The notes under the pieces were generated by a model. That model saw only the letters and a program-made list of their open reading frames with translations. It did not search any database and was not told the origin of the DNA. The translations under genes and the position numbers were made by a program. Shown here one piece after another: positions 23,451 through 32,038 of a stretch of DNA of 64,000 nt; position 1 is the first letter of the stretch; each line of letters begins with the position of its first letter. The stretch is from RHLJ01 sp965247355. Lineage in GTDB: Bacteria > Bacteroidota > Rhodothermia > Balneolales > Balneolaceae. Location: contig OZ252011.1 of assembly GCA_965247355.1 (NCBI GenBank), positions 620,001-684,000 on the forward strand, written 5' to 3'.

Positions 23451-25760
23451 ATGATCAGAACGCTCTTTAATTATTCTTTAGGTCTTTTATCAATTCTCCT
23501 TACAGTAACTCAAACCTGTAATGACTTCCCGGACTTCGACTATGGTTCACACCCTGAGCAGCCCTTTGATTTCGTTCATCTGGATTTGAATATTACTCTG
23601 GAGCCGGAATTAACCTTAGTTCGCGGTGTGGCTACTTATACGGTAAGCCCGAAAATTAACGGAATGACCGAGTTAATACTGGATACTGAAGAATCAGCTA
23701 TTGATGCAGTTTCTATCAATGAATCCGGTGTTGACTTCGAAGTTTCGAATGACTCATTAATCATATTTTTACCGGATTCGTCACTTGAAGGAGAGGAGTT
23801 TGAATTAGCAGTTACCTGGCAATCAAATTCCAGTTTTGGTCTCTATATAGATTCAGAGAACAATTTCTGGTCCTCTAAAAACCCTTTGGCACATCAGCAT
23901 TGGTTTCCGGTTTTTGATCATCCCCGCAACGAACTGACTTTCGATGCGCACATTTCCATTCCTTATGAAAACGAAGTGATGTTTAATGGAGAATTTCAGA
24001 GTGATGAGGCTCAAGCCGGAAACAGAAAAAGGATTCACTATGCATCGGAAACTCCGGTTCCGGTTACAGGCCTGGGTTTTGCCATGGGTGACTTCCTGAT
24101 CTCAGAAGTAACTTCAGGGTTAACAACCGTTCGGTTATTTAGTTCTGATCAAAAGTATACAGAAGAAGAACGGACCACTTTAATTCGGGAAGCATCTCAA
24201 TTAAAGAAAGAGGTGGAGAAAGACCTTTCTATGGAGTATCCATGGGAAGGATTAAATATTGTAGTGTTACCCGATAATTTTTGGGAAGAACGTACACATG
24301 GGTCGGGTACGGTCTTTTTGTATGAGAATTTAGGTTCATTATCTAATCAGCTTAAAAGAGGAATTTATTCCCAATGGTTTGGTGAGTATCACCGAAACGA
24401 GCAGTTTTTTGATTTTGAAAGTGCAGGAGATGAGTTAATAAGAACTGCACTTCACTATTCATTGAATAATGATTCTGCAATTATTGAAAATCCTGATACT
24501 TTGAATACAATCTACTCCTGGAATCGCTGGCAGGAGTCATTCAAAACAAAGTCTGAGTTGTTCCAAACTACCGTTGTGAGCTCATTGCCTGAGATATCAA
24601 GGTCTATGAAAGGAATTGTTTCATTTGAAGACTATGCAGATGTTTGGTATGAAGAAACAGGGATTTCCTGGCATACTGTTTCCTTTGATGAACGGGCTTC
24701 TGTAGAGGAAACTGAAACTGAAAATATTCATTATGTCCTGAATGGTGAGTATGATGAAATGAATTCTGATCTTACCTTAATCTTTGAATTAGAATCTGGG
24801 AATGGGGAAGAGTTATACAGTCTGAATATGACAGAATTTACTTTTGATGATTCGATCAGCCATGAAGTGAACTTCACGGGTGAACTGGATACGATCAAGG
24901 TTTCACTTTCTCCAATGGTGGAATATGTTCAATTTAGCAAAGGTTCTGTTTCTATGGAAATGATGGAAATCCAAAGTATGCCATTGTTTTTTCTATTGAA
25001 TCAACTGAGAAGTCCAAAAGCTGATGACCGAAGAACTGCAGCACTACTCTTATCAGATCATACTGAAAACCCGGATCTGCAGCTAGCTCTTAATGATGTA
25101 ATGGCTAATGAAGAAGATGCTTCTGTACGCGCAGCTTTGTTAAGTACTATGGCAGTTATTACGGATGGAGCAACAGGAACTGAACAGCAATTTCTGGATG
25201 GATTGAGAGCTTCAGACCCAGAGATTCAAAAAGTCTCACTTGAGGCATTAACAAACTATCCTGATAATGAGATGGTAAAAAGCTCCATCAGAAGCAGTGT
25301 TTTGAGAGCTGAAACTAAAGACCTTTTTGAGACAGCTCTTGAAAACTATTCAACAGTTGCTTCAGGTCAGGAGTTGGTAACTGTAACCCAGAGACTTCAA
25401 AGAATTGACAGCACCGGATCGAAGTCTTTATTTCTCATTTCTTCGTACCCTGAAGCAGATTCAGCCAATACATTTATAGCTATAGCTGAGAACTACCTGG
25501 AGGCTTCATATCCTTATTCCACCAGAAAAGAAGCTCTACACTTTTTACTGAATAACGATAAGAGTGAAGAAAACTGGATCAAGCGTCTGAACCTTTTGTT
25601 AGATGATCGGGACCCAAGAATCAGGTATTTATCTTTGAAAGCGACAAAATGGTTGAGTCCCTCCGAATCCTTTAGAGTTCTGAGCTCATTAGAACAGGGC
25701 GAGTTTGATGCCCGTGTATTGCTAGAGGTTGATAATTTGCTGGAAGAATTATCGGAATAA
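23451..25760 (+). CDS. M1-aminopeptidase-like protein without zinc site, with C-terminal HEAT-type repeats
   Basis: The 769-residue protein has an N-terminal signal-like helix, then the beta-sandwich of M1 aminopeptidases ('HLDLNITLEPELTLVRGVATYTVSPKI', 'WFPVFDHPRNELTFDAHISIP'). At about 284-295 the exopeptidase loop is 'GSGTVFLYENLG' (family GxMEN). At about 300-311 the family HExxHxWFG becomes 'LKRGIYSQWFG': H, E and H are replaced by R, G and S, while QWFG remains. Residues beyond about 520 form paired helices ('RRTAALLLSDHTENPDLQLALNDVMANEEDASVRAALLSTMAV') like HEAT or armadillo repeats. The protein is therefore probably an exported binding or scaffold protein, not a peptidase. It follows the HisN-like gene within three bases. 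Confidence 0.78.
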   Translation: MIRTLFNYSLGLLSILLTVTQTCNDFPDFDYGSHPEQPFDFVHLDLNITLEPELTLVRGVATYTVSPKINGMTELILDTEESAIDAVSINESGVDFEVSNDSLIIFLPDSSLEGEEFELAVTWQSNSSFGLYIDSENNFWSSKNPLAHQHWFPVFDHPRNELTFDAHISIPYENEVMFNGEFQSDEAQAGNRKRIHYASETPVPVTGLGFAMGDFLISEVTSGLTTVRLFSSDQKYTEEERTTLIREASQLKKEVEKDLSMEYPWEGLNIVVLPDNFWEERTHGSGTVFLYENLGSLSNQLKRGIYSQWFGEYHRNEQFFDFESAGDELIRTALHYSLNNDSAIIENPDTLNTIYSWNRWQESFKTKSELFQTTVVSSLPEISRSMKGIVSFEDYADVWYEETGISWHTVSFDERASVEETETENIHYVLNGEYDEMNSDLTLIFELESGNGEELYSLNMTEFTFDDSISHEVNFTGELDTIKVSLSPMVEYVQFSKGSVSMEMMEIQSMPLFFLLNQLRSPKADDRRTAALLLSDHTENPDLQLALNDVMANEEDASVRAALLSTMAVITDGATGTEQQFLDGLRASDPEIQKVSLEALTNYPDNEMVKSSIRSSVLRAETKDLFETALENYSTVASGQELVTVTQRLQRIDSTGSKSLFLISSYPEADSANTFIAIAENYLEASYPYSTRKEALHFLLNNDKSEENWIKRLNLLLDDRDPRIRYLSLKATKWLSPSESFRVLSSLEQGEFDARVLLEVDNLLEELSE

Positions 25761-25764
25761 TATT

Positions 25765-25802
25765 AACCAGTACCTGTGTAGCAAGTTTCACAGGTACTGG
25801 TT
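25765..25802. terminator. Bidirectional hairpin between convergent genes
   Basis: AACCAGTACCTGTG (25765-25778) and CACAGGTACTGGTT (25789-25802) form a perfect 14 bp stem with a 10-base loop. It fills the gap between two convergent stop codons. T-runs after each arm are short, so termination strength is uncertain. Confidence 0.65.
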
Positions 25803-25808
25803 AGATCT

Positions 25809-27113
25809 TTATCCTTGTCTGATCCACTTAGCTAATTCTTTATAGGATGGTTTTTTACCATACATCAAAATACCAATCCGGTAGATTTTAGCAGCCAGCC
25901 ACATTAATCCTGCAAAGGTTCCAATCATAAGAAGGAGAGAGAGACCGATTTGCCAGAAGGGGACTTCTGTAGCAGCGATCCTGGAAATCATATTAATTGG
26001 TGCAGTAAGAGGGAAAAGAGAGGCTATCACCGAAACTGTAGAATCCGGATTTTCCATCACTCTTAAGTTCAAAAAGTAACCAATCATAATTGGAGCCATC
26101 ACAGGAAGCATAAATTGTTGTGTATCCTGCTCAGAATCTACTGCGGCACCAATAGCGGCAAATATGCCTGCATAAATCAGGAATCCTATAAAAAAGAACA
26201 CAAAGAAATAAAGGAATATGCTTGGGTCTACTACAAACTGTTCCAGGGTAGATGGATCAAAAGCATTATTAGCAGCTGCTTCACGTGCTTCATCAGGTAG
26301 ATTTTGGAGTTGAGCATTTACAATCATTCCTGCAACAGGAGCAGCGATAATTGAAAGTCCGATGTAGGATGCAATCCATACTCCAAACTGAGTTACTGCA
26401 AGCGCCAGTATTCCAAATAGTTTACCAAGCATAAGCTCGATAGGCCTAATGGAAGAAGCAATCACTTCTACAATACGATTCGTTTTTTCTTCAATTACAC
26501 CTCGCATAAGGATCGCGCCATATCCAAATACTCCAACAAAAATGAGTAAGCCCAATATGAATCCAAAAGCAGCTCCAAAAACGGCATTATCTTCTTCTTC
26601 TCCTTCTTCTGTAAGTTTAACTGATTTAAGCTGGGGCCGGGATTCAAAAATCTCACGGACTTCAGGAGAAACCTGACTTCGGGAAAGCCGTTCTTCCCGA
26701 ACTACTTCTCTCAAGTGATCTTCAACTGATCCAATAAAACTCAGTCCGCCACTTCCTCCATAAACCAGGGTAGGGCTTTCTGAAGCTTCTATGAATGCAT
26801 CATTTAGTATCACATATCCATCAATCTCTCCTGCAAGTACGTTGGTTCTTATAGAGTCAATTTCTAATGCGCTTACATTTTGATAGCGAAGACTGTCAAT
26901 TTCTGCCAAACGGCTGTAAAGGACACCTGTCTCATCATACACGCCTACCGTTTTAGTTACCTCTCCATCTGAGATGCTCACAATAACGACGATAGCCAAG
27001 AATGCTATAAACACAAGAGGAGTGAGAAGGGTGGAAAGAATAAATGATTTGGTGCGAACCCGAGTCAGGTATTCGCGTTTTAGTACCAGAAAAATTTTGT
27101 TGAAATCCATCAT
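25809..27113 (-). CDS. ABC-2 family exporter permease (NatB-like)
   Basis: The protein has 434 residues. It has one N-terminal membrane helix ('FILSTLLTPLVFIAFLAIVVIVSI'), an extracytoplasmic domain of about 140 residues, and five or six helices in the C-terminal half ('VFGAAFGFILGLLIFVGVFGYGAILM', 'LFGILALAVTQFGVWIASYIGLSI', 'IFLYFFVFFFIGFLIYAGIF'). The segment 'RGVIEEKTNRIVEVIASSIRP' between them is the conserved loop of NatB/YhaP-type permeases. It pairs with the ATPase gene upstream, whose stop shares one base with this start (TAATG). The transported substrate is unknown; sodium export is the textbook NatAB role. Confidence 0.88.
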   Translation of the reverse strand: MMDFNKIFLVLKREYLTRVRTKSFILSTLLTPLVFIAFLAIVVIVSISDGEVTKTVGVYDETGVLYSRLAEIDSLRYQNVSALEIDSIRTNVLAGEIDGYVILNDAFIEASESPTLVYGGSGGLSFIGSVEDHLREVVREERLSRSQVSPEVREIFESRPQLKSVKLTEEGEEEDNAVFGAAFGFILGLLIFVGVFGYGAILMRGVIEEKTNRIVEVIASSIRPIELMLGKLFGILALAVTQFGVWIASYIGLSIIAAPVAGMIVNAQLQNLPDEAREAAANNAFDPSTLEQFVVDPSIFLYFFVFFFIGFLIYAGIFAAIGAAVDSEQDTQQFMLPVMAPIMIGYFLNLRVMENPDSTVSVIASLFPLTAPINMISRIAATEVPFWQIGLSLLLMIGTFAGLMWLAAKIYRIGILMYGKKPSYKELAKWIRQG

Positions 27114-28030
27114 TACGCTTCCTCACTTTTGATATTATCTTCACCTACGGTAGAGATGAAAATCTCATTCAGTGAAGGTTGAACGCGTTCGAACTTATGA
27201 ATTTCAGCGTGTTCCATGGCTAGTTTTAAAATCTCTTGCATTGATTGACCATTTAGTACTCTTATTTCAGCGAAATTGGTGGAGCGGTTATTTATTCGAA
27301 CATCTTCCAGTTTATCCAGAAAAGCTCCATTGCCTTCAAATTCAAGGTTGATGGTATTCTTCCCGAAAGAAGCTTTTACATCACGAAGGTTACCCTGAAG
27401 CACTGTTTTTCCTTTGTTAAAGAGGCAGATATCGTCACACATCTGCTCAACCTGTTCCATTCTGTGTGTAGAAAATAAAATGGTTTTACCCTGCTCTTTT
27501 AGTTCAATAATGACTTCTTTGAGCGTTTCACTGTTGATAGGATCTAGGCCCGAGAAAGGTTCATCAAAAATATAGATGTCAGGGTCGTGCGCGATGGTAG
27601 CGATGAACTGGATTTTTTGTGACATCCCTTTGGAAAGTTCACCGAGTTCTTTCTTTTTCCAATCTGAGGCTTCAAATCGTTCCAGCCAAAAGTCGATCGA
27701 TTTTTTAGCAGCTGAAGTTTTCATTCCTTTCAGCTGGGTTAGATATAGCAGTTGTTCACCCACTTTCATTTTTTTATACAAGCCGCGTTCTTCCGGCATG
27801 TATCCAATCATTTTTTGAGTGAGTGGACTAGCTATGTGTTCATTTATGGTGATTTGACCGGAGTCAGGGGCGAGAATATTGTTAATCATCCGGATTGTGG
27901 TTGTTTTACCTGCTCCGTTAGGTCCAAGTAATCCAAAAATCCGGCCTTTCTCGACCTCAAAACTTACGTCATTAACTGCAATATTTTTACCAAAAGCTTT
28001 GGTAACGTTCTCTACTTTGATGATGACCAT
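27113..28030 (-). CDS. ABC transporter ATP-binding protein (NatA-like)
   Basis: The protein has 305 residues with Walker A 'LLGPNGAGKTTTIRM' near 33-47, Q-loop 'MIGYMPEERGLYKKM', signature 'LSKGMSQKIQFIATI', Walker B 'DIYIFDEPFSGLDP' and switch His in 'ILFSTHRMEQVEQM'. A C-terminal domain of about 80 residues, ending 'FERVQPSLNEIFISTVGEDN', is typical of ATPases paired with ABC-2 permeases. It powers the permease encoded next, with which it is translationally coupled. The gene is divergent from glgA. Confidence 0.93.
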   Translation of the reverse strand: MVIIKVENVTKAFGKNIAVNDVSFEVEKGRIFGLLGPNGAGKTTTIRMINNILAPDSGQITINEHIASPLTQKMIGYMPEERGLYKKMKVGEQLLYLTQLKGMKTSAAKKSIDFWLERFEASDWKKKELGELSKGMSQKIQFIATIAHDPDIYIFDEPFSGLDPINSETLKEVIIELKEQGKTILFSTHRMEQVEQMCDDICLFNKGKTVLQGNLRDVKASFGKNTINLEFEGNGAFLDKLEDVRINNRSTNFAEIRVLNGQSMQEILKLAMEHAEIHKFERVQPSLNEIFISTVGEDNIKSEEA

Positions 28031-28172
28031 ACTACCCTGTTAAATTATTATTAAAGGAGGATAAAATCTTTCTAAAAAACTGATTTAAGTTTTGCAACAA
28101 GCTTAAACTTTTCTTATTTGTCGTAATAATATCGGAGTTATTACAAAACAGTTTAAAAATTTTTCTACGTAG

Positions 28173-29618
28173 ATGCATATTACTCATTTAAGTGCAGAAT
28201 GTTACCCGGCAGCTAAAGCAGGAGGACTGGGAGATGTAGTTGGAGCATTACCCAAATATTTAAACAAATTGGGAGAGTCCTGTGAAGTTATCATGCCTAA
28301 GTATAAAACGAATTGGCTCGAGTCTCAGGAGTATGATGCGATCTGGGAGAGTGATGCAAGATTAGGACATGAGTATTTTGGGTTTAAGATTCTTAAAGTA
28401 AAAGATGATCCTCTTGGTTTTCCATTATATGTGGTTGATGTACCGGGCAGACTTGATCGTCCAGGGGTATATATCGATCCATGGTCAGGACATGGGTACT
28501 GGGATGAATTCGAGCGCTTTCTAAGCTTCCAAATTGGCGCATTAGAATGGATTCTTCACCGCGATATCTCCCCGGATATCATTCATTGCCACGATCATCA
28601 TACCGGACTTATCCCATTTATGGTCTCTAACTGCTTTAGGTATAAATCACTGGCACAAATTCCTACGGTAATCACTGTACATAATGCAGAATATCATGGA
28701 CAACATGAACTTGGAAGACATGAAATGCTCCCTGATTTCGATCTGTCCAAAATCGGATTATTGGATTGGGACGGTCGTCTGAATTCGCTTGGATCAGCTT
28801 TAAAATGTGCCTGGAAAATATCTACCGTGTCTCAGAGCTATATGGATGAGTTAAGTAAAAACAGTAATGGATTAGAATTTCTTTTTGCTCAAGAGAAAGA
28901 AAAATCGACTGGAATTGTAAACGGGATAGATGCTGAAGTATGGGACCCAGCTACAGATCCTTTGCTGGACCTCAATTACACCAAACGTGGTATTAAAGGA
29001 GGGAAGCGAAAGAACAAAGAGAAAATATGTAAACAATTTGGCTTAAACCCCGATGTGCCCACGGTGGCATTTATTGGACGATTGGTTCGTGAGAAAGGAG
29101 CAGATTTATTACCTGATCTTATCTCGTCTTTTATGAATGGGAAAAAGGAAGTGAACTTTGTATTACTCGGAACGGGCGATCCCGGGCTCCACGAGATTTT
29201 TGCAAGAATGGAAAGCGATCATGTTGGATATTTTGATGCTACATTAGAGTATAACGAAAAACTCGCTCACGAGATTTATGCTGGAGCAGATTTCATTTTA
29301 ATGCCATCCAGAGTAGAGCCTTGCGGTCTTAACCAGATGTACTCTATGCGTTATGGAACGGTGCCAATTGTTCGGGCTGTTGGTGGATTGAAAGACACCA
29401 TTGTTGATTTGGAGAAGAAGGGAGGATATGGAATTCAGTTTGAAGAATTCAATCTTCATGAAGCAGAAAATGCTATACATAGAGCGATAGATTTATACGC
29501 AGATACAAAGAAACATGCAGAGGTTGTAAAGAAGATTATAAATCTCGATTTCTCATGGGATAAATCAGCAAAAGAGTATATTAACATGTATAACCAACTT
29601 AAATTGCAGAGCACATAA
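28173..29618 (+). CDS. glgA: Glycogen synthase (ADP-glucose starch synthase)
   Basis: The protein has 481 residues. It starts with the family signature 'HLSAECYPAAKAGGLGDVVGALPKYL' (the KxGGL ADP-glucose motif at about 15). It also has 'DIIHCHDHHTGLIPFMV', 'STVSQSYMDEL', 'GIDAEVWDPATDP', 'FIGRLVREKGADLLPDLI' and 'DFILMPSRVEPCGLNQMYSMRYGTVPIVRAVGGLKDTI'. It is a GT5 enzyme adding glucose from ADP-glucose to alpha-1,4-glucan in the cytoplasm. The stop overlaps the glgC start (TAATG), so synthesis of the donor and its use are co-ordinated. No branching enzyme or phosphorylase gene is in the window. Confidence 0.95.
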   Translation: MHITHLSAECYPAAKAGGLGDVVGALPKYLNKLGESCEVIMPKYKTNWLESQEYDAIWESDARLGHEYFGFKILKVKDDPLGFPLYVVDVPGRLDRPGVYIDPWSGHGYWDEFERFLSFQIGALEWILHRDISPDIIHCHDHHTGLIPFMVSNCFRYKSLAQIPTVITVHNAEYHGQHELGRHEMLPDFDLSKIGLLDWDGRLNSLGSALKCAWKISTVSQSYMDELSKNSNGLEFLFAQEKEKSTGIVNGIDAEVWDPATDPLLDLNYTKRGIKGGKRKNKEKICKQFGLNPDVPTVAFIGRLVREKGADLLPDLISSFMNGKKEVNFVLLGTGDPGLHEIFARMESDHVGYFDATLEYNEKLAHEIYAGADFILMPSRVEPCGLNQMYSMRYGTVPIVRAVGGLKDTIVDLEKKGGYGIQFEEFNLHEAENAIHRAIDLYADTKKHAEVVKKIINLDFSWDKSAKEYINMYNQLKLQST

Positions 29619-30889
29619 TGAAGGATTCAGTCATTTCAATCATACTTGGCGGAGGAAGAGGAACAAGATTATTCCCACTAACAGACCATCGATCTAAACC
29701 GGCTGTTCCTGTAGGTGGTAAATACCGCTTGGTTGATATCCCTATTTCGAATTGTTTGAATTCAGATATCAGAAGGATTTATGTGCTCACTCAGTTCAAT
29801 TCTGCTTCTCTGAACCGTCATATCAAAAACACCTACAATTTTGATGTATTCAGCAATGGTTTTGTAGATATTCTCGCTGCAGAACAAACTGCAGAAAATA
29901 CACAATGGTTTCAGGGTACTGCTGATGCGGTTCGTCAGTCTATCCATCACATGGAGAATCACAACTACGAATATGTGTTGATTCTTTCCGGTGACCAATT
30001 ATATCAAATGGATTACCGAAAGATGTTAAAAAGACATCAGGAGAATAAGTCGGATCTTACTGTGGCTACAATTCCTGTGGTTGCTGAAGATGCAACTGGT
30101 TTTGGTATCATGAAAACCAATAAAGAAGGAGTGATTGACAGCTTTGTTGAGAAACCAGATTTAGACCAACTAGATGAATGGAAGTCGAATGTTCCTGAGC
30201 CTTATGCATCACAAGGCAAACATTATCTGGCTTCAATGGGTATTTATATCTTTAACAGAGAGACTTTAATCAGGCTCTTCGATGAAAACCCGGATGCTAC
30301 TGATTTTGGAAAGGAAATCATCCCAAAAACTCTTAACGAAGGATTACGGGTAAGTAGTTACGAATTTGGTGGCTATTGGACAGACATAGGAACAATTAAA
30401 TCCTTTTTTGATGCAAATCTCGCTCTGGCAGATACCGTCCCGGAATTCAATTTATACGACAACGATAATTACATCTATACCAGAGCTCGTTTATTACCTG
30501 CCTCAAAAGTAATGGGAACAACCATGGAGCATTGCTTAATGGCAGAAGGTTGCCTTATTGAAGCAAGCAGGATTGTTCGTTCTGTAATTGGAATTCGAGC
30601 ACGTATAGGAAAGGGGACAACAGTAGAGAACTCGATTATTATGGGTAATGACTATTTCCAAAGCCATGAGTTTGTAGATAATGCTTCCTCAGACCAACCT
30701 GCTATGGGAATTGGTCAACGTAGCTACATCAGTAATTGTATTATTGATAAAAACGTAAGTATTGGTAACGATGTGCGAATTGTTGGTGGTAGTCATATTC
30801 CGGATGGTGACCATAAATTTCACTATATGCGTGATGGAATAGCTATAGTGAAGAAGGGGGTTACTATTCCAGACGGGACGATTATTTAG
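29618..30889 (+). CDS. glgC: Glucose-1-phosphate adenylyltransferase
   Basis: The protein has 423 residues. The nucleotidyltransferase domain shows 'SIILGGGRGTRLFPLTDHRSKPAVPVGGKYRLVDIPISNCLNS', 'WFQGTADAVRQSIHHMENHNYEYVLILSGDQLYQMDY' and 'FVEKPDLDQL'. The C-terminal part is a left-handed beta-helix ending 'HYMRDGIAIVKKGVTIPDGTII'. It makes ADP-glucose and pyrophosphate from ATP and glucose-1-phosphate, the committed step of glycogen synthesis, usually under allosteric control. It is co-translated with glgA and followed by a hairpin terminator. Confidence 0.96.
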   Translation: MKDSVISIILGGGRGTRLFPLTDHRSKPAVPVGGKYRLVDIPISNCLNSDIRRIYVLTQFNSASLNRHIKNTYNFDVFSNGFVDILAAEQTAENTQWFQGTADAVRQSIHHMENHNYEYVLILSGDQLYQMDYRKMLKRHQENKSDLTVATIPVVAEDATGFGIMKTNKEGVIDSFVEKPDLDQLDEWKSNVPEPYASQGKHYLASMGIYIFNRETLIRLFDENPDATDFGKEIIPKTLNEGLRVSSYEFGGYWTDIGTIKSFFDANLALADTVPEFNLYDNDNYIYTRARLLPASKVMGTTMEHCLMAEGCLIEASRIVRSVIGIRARIGKGTTVENSIIMGNDYFQSHEFVDNASSDQPAMGIGQRSYISNCIIDKNVSIGNDVRIVGGSHIPDGDHKFHYMRDGIAIVKKGVTIPDGTII

Positions 30890-30949
30890 GATACTTCTAT
30901 TTATTTATTAGCTACTCTGTGCTGTAAGGTTCAGATCTAATTAAAATAA

Positions 30950-30981
30950 AAAGCCTTCCTCAAATAAATGAAGAAGGCTTT
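30950..30981. terminator. Bidirectional terminator between glgC and sucD
   Basis: AAAGCCTTC (30950-30958) pairs with GAAGGCTTT (30973-30981). On the minus strand the hairpin is followed by TTTTATTTTAATT, giving a good terminator for sucD. On the plus strand the tail is weaker (TTTAAAGTATCTTTT). Confidence 0.8.
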
Positions 30982-31006
30982 AAAGTATCTTTTCGAAACT
31001 TAATCG

Positions 31007-31882
31007 TTAGACTGCTTCGAGCACTCCCTTAAGAGTTACACCAATATCAGCAGGGCTTTCCACTACAGTAATTCCAGCTTCAGCAAGTGCTGCTTTTTTA
31101 GCCTGAGCGGTTCCCTGACCTCCAGAGATGATTGCACCTGCATGTCCCATACGTCGGCCCGGAGGCGCCGTAGAACCAGCAATAAAGGCTACTACAGGCT
31201 TATCTACATTATCTTTGATGTAAGCAGCTGCTTCTTCTTCAGCAGAACCACCAATCTCACCAATTAGTACGATAGACTCGGTATCCGGATCATTTTGGAA
31301 TAACTTAACAGCATCAAGGTGAGTTGTTCCGATTACCGGGTCACCACCAATTCCGATTGCAGTACTTTGTCCTAATCCAACTTTAGTAAGCTGATCAACA
31401 GCTTCGTAGGTCAGAGTTCCTGAACGAGAAATTAAACCAACCGTTCCGGGAGAGAAAATATTACCGGGCATAATTCCGATTTTCGCTTCACCCGGAGTGA
31501 TAACACCAGGACAGTTAGGCCCGATTAAAGTAGCTCCTTTACTTTTACACACTTGCTTAGCTACAATCATGTCTTTAACAGGAATTCCTTCTGTGATACA
31601 AATAATCACTTTTATTCCGGCAAAAGCAGCTTCTGTAATTGCATCTGCAGCGAAGGCAGGGGGTACAAAGATAACGGAAGTATTAGCGCCTTCATTCTCT
31701 ACTGAATCGGCAACTGTGTTGAAAACAGGTCGGTCGAGGTGAGTTTGACCACCTTTTCCTGGAGTTACACCTCCAACTACATTGGTTCCGTATTCTATCA
31801 TTTGTCCGGCGTGGAAACTTCCTTCGCTACCGGTAAAACCCTGAACTATAAGGCGGGTATCCTTTCCTACTAATACGCTCAT
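31007..31882 (-). CDS. sucD: Succinate-CoA ligase subunit alpha
   Basis: The protein has 291 residues. CoA-binding part: 'VQGFTGSEGSFHAGQMIEYGTNVVGGVTPGKGG'. Family marks include 'IGPNCPGVITPGEAKIGIMPG', 'GLISRSGTLTYEAVDQL', the active-site region 'GGDPVIGTTHLDAVKLF' and the phosphohistidine loop 'APPGRRMGHAGAIISGGQGTAQAKKAAL'. It is the alpha subunit of the TCA-cycle enzyme converting succinyl-CoA to succinate with ATP or GTP formation. The beta subunit gene sucC is not adjacent, unlike in most proteobacteria, and must be elsewhere in the genome. Single gene with a good terminator. Confidence 0.96.
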   Translation of the reverse strand: MSVLVGKDTRLIVQGFTGSEGSFHAGQMIEYGTNVVGGVTPGKGGQTHLDRPVFNTVADSVENEGANTSVIFVPPAFAADAITEAAFAGIKVIICITEGIPVKDMIVAKQVCKSKGATLIGPNCPGVITPGEAKIGIMPGNIFSPGTVGLISRSGTLTYEAVDQLTKVGLGQSTAIGIGGDPVIGTTHLDAVKLFQNDPDTESIVLIGEIGGSAEEEAAAYIKDNVDKPVVAFIAGSTAPPGRRMGHAGAIISGGQGTAQAKKAALAEAGITVVESPADIGVTLKGVLEAV

Positions 31883-31956
31883 TATCTATGTTTTAAAATT
31901 CTTGATTCAGCGGGCAGGAATATAAGGGCTATGTGGGAAAGTAGCTAAGAAGAAAA

Positions 31957-32026
31957 GACACAAAGTTACAGAGAAACAAAGACACAAAGAGGCGTATTTT
32001 ACTTTGTCCCTTTGTCCCTTTGTGCC
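31957..32026. repeat. Short-repeat hairpin leader upstream of dnaG
   Basis: A purine-rich tract with three CAAAG units (31957-31994) is followed by the tandem pyrimidine unit CTTTGTCC, CTTTGTCC, CTTTGTGCC (32002-32026). The two tracts are complementary: ACAAAGACACAAAG can pair with CTTTGTCCCTTTGT with two mismatches across a 12-base loop. The structure ends about a dozen bases before the dnaG start. It may be a dispersed intergenic repeat or a translation-controlling leader. Confidence 0.5.
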
Positions 32027-32038
32027 TATAATCAAACT

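Noticed and set aside
28031..28172. Riboswitch upstream of glgA
   Set aside because: The 142-base leader is AT-rich with no conserved riboswitch core that I can recognise.
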